A stretch of 64,000 nt of DNA from Alviniconcha marisindica (lineage: Eukaryota; Mollusca; Gastropoda; Provannidae), in NCBI GenBank assembly GCA_018857735.1, contig JABMCL010000188.1, forward strand, positions 2,422,001 through 2,486,000. Direction: 5' to 3'. A program made the position numbers and the translations under genes. The notes under the pieces were generated by a model, which made no database searches, had not been told where the DNA came from, and was given only the letters and a program-made list of their open reading frames with translations. How positions within the stretch are numbered: the stretch's first letter is position 1; each line of letters begins with the position of its first letter. Below are positions 35,194-45,699 of this stretch, one piece after another.

Positions 35194-35247
<54 letters not shown>
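35098..35247. repeat. (GT)n microsatellite
   Basis: Imperfect then perfect GT. Confidence 0.95.
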
Positions 35248-35249
<2 letters not shown>

Positions 35250-35254
<5 letters not shown>

Positions 35255-35578
35255 ACATTCGTGTACAGAGCACACTACTGTTTTTGGTACTCTTTATTAA
35301 ATGTACATGTTCCAAAATCCAATCATCAGCTGACTAGTCGGATCTGGCAGTATGTGTGTAACAGCACAACTTGTGAAGGCCCCCCTCAGATGATGTTTTC
35401 AGATGAGGAGAGGCAGGTGGAACTTATTCAAAAACAGTGCCTGAAAAATAAACTGCTGTGGACATGTGTAGTGTTACATCAAAATTCCAGATCCATACTT
35501 GCTGTGTTCAAGGAATACTCAGAATCAATCAGAGCAGACAACCAGATGTTTTTCCATCAGTGGTTTGAAATCAAGTGA
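35250..35578 (+). other. Unrecognised intronic open frame
   Basis: After a (GT)n tract an open frame continues for about 108 codons, including LTSRIWQYVCNSTTCEGPPQ and FSDEERQVELIQKQCLKN, to a stop at 35578. No start with context, no splice logic with exon 14 or 15, and no family I recognise. A fragment of a transposable element or chance are both possible. Confidence 0.2.
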
Positions 35579-35599
35579 ACCATCACTCTACGCTGATTA

Positions 35600-36192
35600 T
35601 GTCCCAGCTCAGTGTTGACCTAAGTGGTTGTGTGTGTTTCAGTTGTCTGACTCTATAAGGCAGTACGCTGGAGAGTGTTGACCTAAGTGGTTGTGGTGGT
35701 GTGTGTTTCAGTTGTCTGACTCTATAAGGCAGTACGCTGGAGAGTGTTGACCTAAGTGGTTGTGGTGGTGTGTGTTTCAGTTGTCTGACTCTATAAGGCA
35801 GTACGCTGGAGAGTGTTGACCTAAGTGGTTGTGGTGGTGTGTGTTTCAGTTGTCTGACTCCATAGAGCAGAGAGGGCAGCTGTCAGAGAAGCTGGAGAGT
35901 GTTGACCTAAATGGTTGTGGTGGTGTGTTTCAGTTGTCTGACTCTATAAGGCAGAGAGAGCAACTGTCGGAGAAGCTGGAGAGTGTTGACCTAAGTGGTT
36001 GTGGTGGTGTGTGTTTCAGTTGTCTGACTTTGTAAGGCAGAGAGAACAGCTGTCAGAGAAGCTGGAGAGTGTTGACCTAAATGGTTGTGGTGGTGTGTAT
36101 TTCAGTTGTCTGACTCTATAAGGCAGAGAGAGCAACTGTCGGAGAAGCTGGAGAGTGTTGACCTAAGTGGTTGTGGGGTTTTTGTGTTTCAG
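35600..36192 (+). repeat. 87-bp array of exon 15 copies
   Basis: Seven units: tttcag acceptor, LSDSI..QREQLSEKLE coding copy, then gagtgttgacctaagtggtt and gtggtggtgtg. The first three units are shortened (aggcagtacgctggagag). The last unit is exon 15. Confidence 0.93.
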
Positions 36193-36262
36193 TTGTCTGA
36201 CTCTATAGAGCAGAGAGAGCAGCTGTCGGAGAAGCTGGAGAAGGAGAAACTGCGACACACAG
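36193..36262 (+). CDS. Coiled-coil gene, exon 15
   Basis: 23 codons plus one base: LSDSIEQREQLSEKLEKEKL, then RHT. The acceptor is tttgtgtttcag and the donor acag|gtaaac. It is the last unit of an 87-bp array whose earlier units carry near-identical LSDSI..QREQLSEKLE segments but run into a stop. As drawn it ends in phase 1, which does not fit exon 16. Confidence 0.75.
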
Positions 36263-36560
36263 GTAAACACATCTTTTCCTGTGCTGTGTGGATGCAGTTT
36301 GGCTGTGTGTGAGGAGGCGGAAAGTCCTGTTTTTCATTTTGTTCATTTATTTTTGTTTGCTTGTGCACCCACTACTCTGCTTCATGTGCTTTGAGCATGT
36401 TGTGCGAATGTGGAAGTTTTTGCGTGCTCTGTAAATCATTACATTGCCACTACTTGTTGGTCCTGCGTTGCACTGTGTTGGTACACTGTTACTGTATTGC
36501 CTTGGATTGTATTCATGTGTGATCAGGCTGCAGCGTGAAATTGCGCTGTACTATGTCTGT
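36263..36560. other. Intron, nothing recognised
   Basis: No exon that would repair the exon 15/16 phase conflict was found. Confidence 0.45.
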
Positions 36561-36564
36561 GTAC

Positions 36565-37924
36565 ATTTGGACTTGCACCACCACCACCAGCATGATCATA
36601 CTGCACTGTACTCTTTGTGTACATTCAGACTTCCACTACCACCACCACCACCACCACCACCATCACCATGATCATATTGCGCTGTACTCTTTGGGTACAT
36701 TCAGACTTCCTCCACCACCACCAGCATGATCATACTGCACTGTACTCTTTGTGTACATTCAGACTTTCACCACCACCACCACCACCACCACCACTATCAC
36801 CATGATGATACTGCACTGTACTCTTTGTGTACATTCAGACTTCCACAACCACCACCACCACCACCATCACCATGATCATATTGCACTGTACTCTTTATGT
36901 ACATTCAGAATTCCACTACCACCACCACCACCACCAGCATGATTGTATTGCACTGTACTCTTTGTGTACATTCAGACTCACACCACCACCACCAGCATGA
37001 TTGTATTGCACTGTACTCTTTGTGTATATTCAGACTCCTACCACCACCAACACCACCAGCATGATTGTATTACACTGTACTCTTTGTGTACATTCAGACT
37101 CCCACCACCACCACCACCACAAGCATGATCGTATTGCACTGTACTCTTTGTGTACATTCAGACTCCCACCACCACCACTACCACTAGCATGATCGTATTG
37201 CACTGTACTCTTTGTGTACATTCAGACTCCCACCACCACCACCACCACAAGCATGATTGTATTACACTGTACTCACTACTGTGTCTGTGTACATTCAGAT
37301 TCCCACCATCACCACCATTACCACCAGCATGATCATATTGCACTGTACTCTGTGTACATTCAGACTCCCACCACCACCACCACTACCACCAGCATGATCA
37401 TATTGCACTGTACTCTTTGTGTACATTCAGACTCCCACCACCACCAGCATGACTGTATTACAATGTACTATGACTGTGTACATTCAGACCCCCCCCCACC
37501 AGATTGTATTACACTGTACTGTGTGTGTACATTCAGACTCCCACCACCAGCATGATCATATTGCACTGTGCTGTGTGTGCACATTCAGACTCCCACCACC
37601 AGCATGATCATATTGTACTGTGCTGTGTGTGTACATTCAGACTCCCACCACCAGCATGATCATATTGTACTGTGCTGTGTGTGTACATACATTCAGACTC
37701 CCACCACCAGCATGATCATATTGTACTGTGCTGTGTGTGTGTACATTCAGACTCCCACCACCAGCATGGTCATATTGCACTGTGCTGTGTGTGTACATTC
37801 AGACTCCCACCACCAGCATGATCATCTTGCACTGTACTCTTTGTGTGTACATTCAGACTCCCACCACCAGCATGATCATATTACACTGTACTCTTTGTGT
37901 GCACATTCAGACTCCCACCACCAG
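36565..37924 (+). repeat. About 58-bp minisatellite with embedded (CCA)n
   Basis: About 24 units of catgatcatattgcactgta, ctctttgtgtacattcagac and a CCACCACCA run of variable length (3-10 triplets). It ends at the exon 16 acceptor (cccaccaccag). Confidence 0.95.
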
Positions 37925-38056
37925 AGCGCCAGGTACGTGGAGCAGCTGGAGGCAGACCTGAACTCGGCCAACAAGCACATCCGGTCGTTGCGTGAGGAGC
38001 TGCAGCAGACCCAGAGCTCTGTCTTCAAGCTGGAGGCCAACGGTCTGGGACAGACG
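37925..38056 (+). CDS. Coiled-coil gene, exon 16
   Basis: 44 codons from the AG in cccaccaccag: SARYVEQLEADLNSANKHIR, continuing to EANGLGQT. The donor is acg|gtcagt, phase 0. The only open coiled-coil frame needs entry in phase 0 (or phase 2 from the AG two bases on), whereas exon 15 ends in phase 1. A small indel near agcgcc or an unseen micro-exon would explain this. Confidence 0.8.
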
Positions 38057-38099
38057 GTCAGTGGACGGCTTGGCTTGACTGCACTCTTCTGCATAGTAG

Positions 38100-38450
38100 C
38101 TGGTCTCACTGGTGACAGGTGTTCTCACTGGTGACAGCTGTTCTCACTGGTGGCAGGTGTTCTCACTGGTGGCAGGTGTTCTCACTGGTGACAGGTGTTC
38201 TCACTGGTGACAGGTTTTCTCACTGGTGGCAGGTGTTCTCACTGGTGACAGCTGTTCTCACTGGTGGCAGGTGTTCTCACTGGTGGCAGGTGTTCTCACT
38301 GGTGACAGGTTTTCTCACTGGTGGCAGGTGTTCTCACTGGTGACAGCTGTTCTCACTGGTGGCAGGTGCTCTCACTGGTGGCAGGTGTTCTCACTGGTGA
38401 CAGCTGTTCTCACTGGTGACAGTTGTTCTCACTGGTGACAGGTGTTCAGA
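38100..38450 (+). repeat. 19-bp minisatellite after exon 16
   Basis: tctcactggtgacaggtgt and a ggtggcagg variant, about 17 copies. Confidence 0.95.
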
Positions 38451-38879
38451 GGCATTACCTGAGAGCAAATTCCTGTGGTGGTTGTTATCAGACCAGGCTC
38501 GGTATCATTTAGGCCAGTCAATGGTTGTATCGCTGTACCAGACACAGTCATCGATGCCAGAACATTCAGTCATTATGTCAGTGTCAGAATTCATGGCTGT
38601 TAAACAGTCAGTCATCACAACAGTCAATATTTTAATTCATGGCTGTTAAACACTCACTCATCACAACATTCAGGCATCACGTCAGTGCCACATTACCTGA
38701 CTAATTCAGCTGTGACAGCTCAGCTTCTATACTTTCCAAGACATCTGGGTGGTCCAGGCGAAGAACAAATCCAGGCTGTTGTCACAATTTTCAGTCATTA
38801 TATCAGTGTCCGAGTCTGTGGAGTGAAACACAGACAATGCTACGCAACAGGCAGTTATGCTGTTAATAATACCCGACAA

Positions 38880-39569
38880 AACTTATTTGGGGTGCAGGCC
38901 AAGCATGAATCGATGTTTGGTTGACTAAGGTCAGAGCTGATGATTTGTTTGTAGCGCAGGCCAAGTATGACTCCATGGTTAATTGACTGGGGTCAGAGCT
39001 GATGTTTTTCTGTGGTGCAGGCCAAGTATGACTCCATGGTTAGTTGACTGGGGTCAGAGCTGATGTTTTTCTGTGGTGCAGGCCAAGTATGACTCCATGA
39101 TTAGTTGACTGGGGTCAGAGCTGATGTTTTTCTGTGGTGCAAGCCAAGTATGACTCCATGGTTAGTTGACTAAGGTCAGAGCTGATGATTTTCTGTGGTG
39201 CGAGCCAAGCATGAATCGATGTTTAGTTGACTAAGGTCAGAGCTGATGATTTTCTGTAGCGCAGGCCAAGTATGAATCCATGGTTAGCTGACTAAGGTCA
39301 GAGCTGATGTTTTTCTGTGGTGCAGGCCAAGTATGAATCGATGGTTAGTTGACTAAGGTCAGAGCTGATGTTTTTCTGTGGTGTGGGTCAAGTATGAATC
39401 CATGGTTAGTTGACTAAGGTCAGAGCTGATGATTTTCTGTGGTGCAGGCCAAGTATGAATCCATGTTTAGTTGACTAAGGTCAGAGCTGATGTTTTTCTG
39501 TGGTGCGGGCCAAGTATGAATCCATGGTTAGTTGACTAAGGTCAGAGCTGATGATTTTCTGTGGTGCAG
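38880..39569 (+). repeat. About 60-bp array of exon 17 starts
   Basis: About eleven units: ctgtggtgcag, gccaagtatgaatccatggt, tagttgactaaggtcagagc, tgatg. Exon 17 reads gtcagtcgactggaggcaga at the same place, so the units are exon copies with TAG/TGA stops. Confidence 0.93.
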
Positions 39570-39722
39570 GCCAAGTATGAATCGATGGTCAGTCGACTGG
39601 AGGCAGAGCTGAAAGAGCTGAAGCAGCAACACCGGCGGGAGTCGGACACAATGGGGGACAAGGTTGCCACGGCAACAGCCGAGTGCCGGGATGCCAGAAC
39701 AGAACTGAGGGAAAAAGAACAG
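39570..39722 (+). CDS. Coiled-coil gene, exon 17
   Basis: 51 codons, phase 0 to 0: AKYESMVSRLEAELKELKQQ, continuing to ARTELREKEQ. The acceptor is tgtggtgcag and the donor cag|gtactg. The upstream array is made of decayed copies of this exon's first 50 bp, including the acceptor. Only this copy lacks the in-frame stops. Confidence 0.88.
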
Positions 39723-39789
39723 GTACTGTCTGTCACTTGCTGAATGAGCCACATTTAAGGGATATGCATTTCCTTCCTTGTAAAGTACA

Positions 39790-40484
39790 AGTAATAGCAG
39801 AAATGTGTGTGTACAGGTGATCACAGAGCTGAGACACATGCATAGGAATAACAAAGCTGTTCTGTGTGTACAGGTAATCACAGAGCTGAGACAGGTGTAT
39901 AGTAATAACAGAGCTGTTATGTGTGTACAGGTAATCACAGAGCTGCAATGTGTTTATAGGTAATAACAGAGCTGTGACATGTGTACAGTAATTACAAAGC
40001 TGTGATATGTGTACAGGTGATCACAGAGCGGTGACATGTACAGTAATAACAAAGCTGTGATGTGTGTACAGGTGATCACAGAGCTGCGGCATGTACCGTA
40101 ATAACAAAGCTGTGGATGTGCTGTGTACAGGTGATCACAGAGCTGCGACATGTACAGTAATAACAAAGCTGTGGCTGTGCTGTGTACATGTGATCACAGA
40201 GCTGCGGCATGTACAGTAATAACAAAGCTGTGGCTGTGCTGTGTACAGGTGATCACAGAGCTGCGACATGTACAGTAATAACAAAGCTGTGGCTGTGCTG
40301 TGTACAGGTGATCACAGAGCGGTGACATGTACAGTAATAACAAAGCTGTGGCTGTGCTGTGTACAGGTGATCACAGAGCTGCGACATGTACAGTAATAAC
40401 AAAGCTGTGGCTGTGCTGTGTACAGGTGATCACAGAGCTGCGACATGTACAGTTATAACAAAGCTGTGGCTGTGTTGTGTACAG
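39790..40484 (+). repeat. About 57-bp array of exon 18 starts
   Basis: Units gtgtacag, gtgatcacagagctgcgaca, tgtacagtaataacaaagct, gtggctgtgct. The exon-derived part is followed by a TAA. Confidence 0.93.
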
Positions 40485-40622
40485 GTGATCACAGAGCTGC
40501 GACGTGAGTTATCCAGGGCCCATATAAGTGTGGAGCGACTGCAGGCCCAGCTTGCATCAGAGTCCAAAACTCGCAGTGATGTGGAGAACAGGAACACCAC
40601 TCTGGAACATGAAATGACCAAG
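40485..40622 (+). CDS. Coiled-coil gene, exon 18
   Basis: 46 codons, phase 0 to 0: VITELRRELSRAHISVERLQ, continuing to NTTLEHEMTK. The acceptor is ttgtgtacag and the donor aag|gtaagg. Flanked on both sides by arrays built from its own ends: the acceptor plus 17 bp upstream, and the last 30 bp plus donor downstream. Confidence 0.9.
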
Positions 40623-40970
40623 GTAAGGGGACATAAACACCACTCCAGGACATGAAATGACCATGGTAAGGGGACGTAAACACCACTCCAGGACATGAAA
40701 TGACCATGGTAAGGGGACGTAAACACCACTCCAGGACATGAAATGACCAAGGTAAGGGGATGTAAACACCACTCCAGGACATGAAATGACCATGGTAAGG
40801 GGACGTAAACACCACTCCAGGACATGAAATGACCATGGTAAGGGGACGTAAACACCACTCCAGGACATGAAATGACCATGGTAAGGGGACGTAAACACCA
40901 CTCCAGGACATGAAATGACCATGGTAAGGGGACGTAAACACCACTCCAGGACATGAAATGACCACGGTAA
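40623..40970 (+). repeat. 43-bp array of exon 18 ends
   Basis: Eight units of aacaccactccaggacatga, aatgaccatg and gtaaggggacgt. Each repeats the exon 18 terminus and donor. Confidence 0.95.
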
Positions 40971-41254
40971 AGAGGCAGAAACATCGTTTTGGAACAGGAA
41001 ATGACCAGTTTAAGAGGCACATAATCATTAATGCTGGTCTAGAAGATGAAATGACCACGGTAATGGGAAGATAAACACCATTGTGGTACATGTAATACCC
41101 AATGCGAGGGGAAGACAAATACCTGGCTGGAGACGGACTAACCTGGGTGAAAGCACAAAGAACTCTTCTCATTCCTTAAACAAAACACTCTGGGGGATTG
41201 AGTTTCTGCTTTTATTAGTGCTAAACAGTGCAACTCATTATTGTATGGTCTTCA

Positions 41255-41322
41255 TCACTTGTTGTCCTCATCTTCATTCAAGAAGACTTTGGAAACTCAT
41301 CTTTTTTTGATTGGCATTTAAT
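41255..41322 (+). mobile_element. LINE ORF2 C-terminal relic (short)
   Basis: One frame reads SSSSFKKTLETHLFLIGI then a stop. This matches the FK..L..HLF end of L2/CR1/RTE-like ORF2. The preceding coding part is too decayed to follow. Confidence 0.5.
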
Positions 41323-41747
41323 TAAATATCACCCTTTCGGACCTCTGTGTACATGTGTGAACATGTGTGAAAGCATGTGACCATTGCGTGTGTGTGTGGG
41401 TATCTATTTACTGATGTGTCAGCTTTAGTATGCAGCGAATGTACTTGTTGTACATGTAGATATAAAAAATAGTAACACGCCTGTGCTTATTTACTAGTGT
41501 GCTTGTGTCCTTTTTGTATGTTCTGCTAATTTGACACATTCCACTTTTTTGTTTTTTTGTTGATGCTGAATCTCGTACGTGTTTGGTTACCCTTGATGTG
41601 GCATGTCCAGTCTGTCCTTGTCTGCTTTGGAGTATTTTTGTTTTTGTTTCTGTCAGTATTGTATACTTTGCGTTGCTTTGTATTGAGCTTTGAGCCCCAG
41701 GGCAGCACGCTGTGGAGGTGTTCTTTACTGTGCCCTGTTGACGCCAG

Positions 41748-41831
41748 GTGTGGAGCCAGGTGAGGATGCTGATGGAACGCAACAGCAACCTGGAGAGTGG
41801 GAAGAAAATGGCGGAGGAGGAACTGGACAGG
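41748..41831 (+). CDS. Coiled-coil gene, exon 19
   Basis: 28 codons, phase 0 to 0: VWSQVRMLMERNSNLESGKK, then MAEEELDR. The acceptor is ttgacgccag and the donor agg|gtgagg. Unlike most exons it is not preceded by a tandem array. The upstream 400 bp contains a LINE relic and unclassified AT-rich sequence. Confidence 0.82.
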
Positions 41832-41979
41832 GTGAGGCGTTGAAGTTCAACAGACGATGGTGTTTCCTTGTTTAGTTAACCCTTTGCAGCTACGGCCCTT
41901 TACCACTGCTCTCTTAATACATCCCATGTTTTCTTCGAAGTTTTAAGCTTCAGTTCACAAGCACATTCTTGCAGCAGTG

Positions 41980-43135
41980 CTCAGGCCTGTTACTACCTTT
42001 CTACAAAACTTGGTGAACGGTGAGCTTCATGTGGCTGACGTGCGTGTTCTTGGAGGTATCTATACCTTTCTGCAGAACTTGGTGAACAGCCAGTTTCCTG
42101 TGGCTGACTCAGGCGTGTTCTTGGAGGTTTCCTGTACCTTTCTACAGAACTTGGTGAACAGTAAACTTCATGTGTCTGACTCAGGTGTGTCCTTGGAGGT
42201 GTCTGTACCTTTCTGCAGAATTTGGTGAACAGCCAGTTTTATGTGTCTGACTCAGGTGTGTCCTTGGAGGTTTCTGTACCTTTCTACAGAACTTGGTGAA
42301 CAGTAAACTTCATGTGTCTGACTCAGGCATGTCCTTGGAGGTTTCCTGTACCTTTCTATAGAACTTGGTGAACAGTAAACTTCATGTGTCTGACTCAGGC
42401 GTGTCCTTGGAGGTTTCCTGTACCTTTCTACAGAACTTGGTGAACAGTGAGTTTCCTGTGGCTGACTCAGGCGTGTCTTTGGAGGTTTCCTGTACCTTTC
42501 TACAGAACTTGGTGAACAGTAAACTTCATGTGTCTGACTCAGGTGTGTCCTTGGAGGTGTCTGTACCTTTCTGCAGAATTTGGTGAACAGCCAGTTTCAT
42601 GTGGCTGACAGGTGTGTTCTTGGAGGTGTCTGTACCTTTCTACAGAACTTGGTGAACAGTAAACTTCATGTGTCTGACTCAGGCATGTCCTTGGAGGTTT
42701 CTGTACCTTTCTACAGAACTTGGTGAACAGTAAACTTCATGTGTCTGACTCAGGCATGTCCTTGGAGGTTTCTGTACCTTTCTACAGAACTTGGTGAACA
42801 GTGAGTTTCCTGTGTCTGACTCAGGTGTGTCCTTGGAGGTGTCTGTACCTTTCTGCAGAATTTGGTGAACAGCCAGTTTTTTGTGGCTGACTCAGGTGTG
42901 TTCTTGGAGGTGTGTGTACCTTTCTGCAGAATTTGGTGAACAGCCAGTTTCATGTGGCTGACTCAGGTGTGTTCTTGGAGGTGTCTGTACCTTTCTGCAG
43001 AATTTGGTGAACAGCCAGTTTCATGTGGCCGACTCAGGTGTGTTCTTGGAGGTGTCTGTACCTTTCTGCAGAACTTGGTGAACAGTGAGCTTAGATGTGT
43101 CCTCAGAGTGCTCTGTGCCTTTCTCCAGAGCTAGA
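41980..43135 (+). repeat. About 60-bp minisatellite after exon 19
   Basis: About 19 units of gtacctttctacagaacttg, gtgaacagtaaacttcatgt, gtctgactcaggtgtgtcct and tggaggt. Confidence 0.94.
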
Positions 43136-43449
43136 TGGACAGTGAGCTTCATGTGGCTGACTTGCAGATGCCTGGGTTCAAGGTAGCGGTGCAGCATGTG
43201 AACAAAGTTGGCTTTCTTGATACAGGCTTGTAGAAAGCTTGCTTCATGGCTGCTGTGTCTTTCAGAGTTTACAGCAGCTGTTACACAGCTCAAAACAGCT
43301 GCTGTGTCTTTATCTTTGGCCATAAGCTGCGTGGTTGTTTTAGCTGCCTGTTCAACATCATGCTTTAATCATTTCATTCTGCGTCCATGTGACCACATAC
43401 CTGTGTGTAGAAGTCATCTGTGTGACCTTTGCCATATGTAGACATTGTC

Positions 43450-43835
43450 CATAATGTGACTTTTGTATGTAGACATCATACATGATGTATCATTAATGTG
43501 ACTGTGGCTGTGTTTAGAGATCATCCATGGTGTATCAGTAATGTGACTTTGCAGTGTGTAGAAATCATTCTTGGCATGTCTGCAATGTGACTTTGCAGTG
43601 TGTAGAAATCATTCTTGGCATGTCTGCAATGTGACTTTGCAGTGTGTAGAAATCATTCTTGGCATGTCTGCAATGTGACTTTGCAGTGTGTAGAAATCAT
43701 TCTTGGCATGTCTGCAGTGTGACCGTTGCAGTGTGTAGAAATCATTCTTGGCATGTCTGCAGTGTGACTTTGCAGTGTGTAGAAATCATTCTTGGCATGT
43801 CTGCAGTGTGACCGTTGCAGTATGTAAAAATCACT
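43450..43835 (+). repeat. 44-bp minisatellite
   Basis: tgtgactttgcagtgtgtag, aaatcattcttggcatgtct, gcaa; about eight copies. Confidence 0.94.
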
Positions 43836-43844
43836 CATGAGATA

Positions 43845-44403
43845 TTAGTTCTGTGACTTAATTCTCCTTGTGCAGAAATCACCCATGAAATATCAGTAAT
43901 TGTGACTTTTCCCTGTGCAGAAATCAGCCATGAAATATCAGCACTGTGGCTTTCCCTGTACAGAAATGACCCATGAAATATGTGTGCTGTGACTTCTCCT
44001 TGTGCAGAAATCACACATAAAATATCAGCACTGTAACTTTTCCCTGTACAGAAATGACCCATGAAATATGTGTGCTGTGACTTCTTGTTTAAGAAATTAC
44101 CCATGAAATATCAGTATTGTGACTTTTCCCTGTACAGAAATGACCCATGAAATATGAGTACTGTGACTTCTCCTTGATCAGAAATCACCTATGAAATATC
44201 AGTACTGTGACTTCTTGTGCAGAAATCACCCATGAAATATCAGCACTGTGTCTTTATTCTCCCTGTGCAGAAATCACCCATGAAATATCAGCACTGTGGC
44301 TTTTCCCTGTGCAGAAATGACCCATGAAATATGAGCACTGTGACTTCTTGTGCAAAAATGACCCATGAAGTATCAGCACTGTGACTTTATTCTCCCTGTG
44401 TAG
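43845..44403 (+). repeat. About 45-bp minisatellite before exon 20
   Basis: About twelve units of ccctgtgcagaaatcaccca and tgaaatatcagcactgtgac, running into exon 20's acceptor (ccctgtgtag|aaaaca). Confidence 0.92.
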
Positions 44404-44511
44404 AAAACATCTCAGGTGCGGCAGTTGGAGAGCTCGATGTCCAGCAAGGAGTCCAGCCTGCAGAGCTCCATCCGAGAGTGGCAGAGTCGGGCCGAGAGTG
44501 CAGAGAAACAT
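44404..44511 (+). CDS. Coiled-coil gene, exon 20
   Basis: 36 codons, phase 0 to 0: KTSQVRQLESSMSSKESSLQ, continuing to SRAESAEKH. The acceptor is ctccctgtgtag and the donor cat|gtgagt. Serine-rich for this protein. The upstream array (ccctgtgcagaaatcaccca) carries the same acceptor context. Confidence 0.85.
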
Positions 44512-44894
44512 GTGAGTGGATACACGCACTGGCCTACCTCTTGTTGGTGTGCTGTCTGAACACTCCTACCCCACCTTTGTGTAGTCTTTTGCAACGTAAA
44601 AACTACAGCCTTTTAAAAAAAATTTTTTTTTTACCTATCTATAGAGCAGTAAACCACCAGTGAATAAACTGTGTGTTGTTTTTTTGGTTTGCTTTTTGTT
44701 TAATAATGTTTTTTATTGATTAAAACCAGTCCTTGTTGACTTTTTCTTTCTTTGATGTTGATGCAAATAAGAGTGTGTGTGCAGTGTATCTTTGTGTAAA
44801 CTTCATTTAAAATTAAGTACTGGGATTCTGAACCTTATTTATTGACTTTTGACTTGTAGAGTGATGCTACCTGAACTTTGGTTTGCTTTGAAAC

Positions 44895-45110
44895 ATGATG
44901 TTACTCAGTTAAGGTTCTCAGTTTGACCTCAGATCCACATTGGTACATAGTTTAACAGTTTGATTTTGTTTTGAAATATGTCAGCAATCTCTTTTTTTGA
45001 CATCAGAGCCGCATTGGCACATAGTTTAACAGTTTGATTTTGTTTTGAAATATGATGTCAGCAGTCTCTTTTCGAGATCAAAACCACATTGGCGCATAGT
45101 TTAAGGCTGA
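44895..45110 (+). repeat. Three-copy repeat, about 80 bp
   Basis: acatagtttaacagtttgat and tttgttttgaaatatg recur. The rest of 44512-45700 holds nothing recognised. Confidence 0.7.
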
Positions 45111-45699
45111 CTGATGTAGACAGAACTTGGCTAGTAAGCTGAAGACTGGTTGGATTGACACAGTCTTTCTTGCAGCTGTACCGTTTCCAATGTCTGAAAC
45201 AGAAAAGTAGCCCATTGTGTTGCCTGTCCTATTTCAGAAATCTTTCTGGTGGTGACAGCCTTTGATGCTCACTCCACCCCTCAAATACTTTTGAATCTTT
45301 CATGTTGTTAAGTTAAATTGTGCCATAATGAAAGGAGAAAATCTAAATCAAGAGTACAACATTTGGGTTAGAACGTAAGACCCATCATGGTCGCTGCTTT
45401 TTGGGGGTTAGAACTGTGATAACTCTTACGGTAAAATTGAATGTGTGAAATTAATGCTCTTTTCACTTTAGTAGCTACTTTTTATTAGCTGTGTCTTTTG
45501 CACCTTTTGTCTGTTTTCATTGTTGTCAACTTACATAGTTGTCAACTTACATAGTTGTCATAGTTTGAAGTTGGACAGTTTGTTTATTCACTTAATATAT
45601 TTACAGTGTACATATTCGGTTATATTTTTATATGTAGCAGCTCCATGGCAAAAGGAAGAGCATATTTTAATTTTGTGTTGCTCTATTTTGCTTGCCAGT

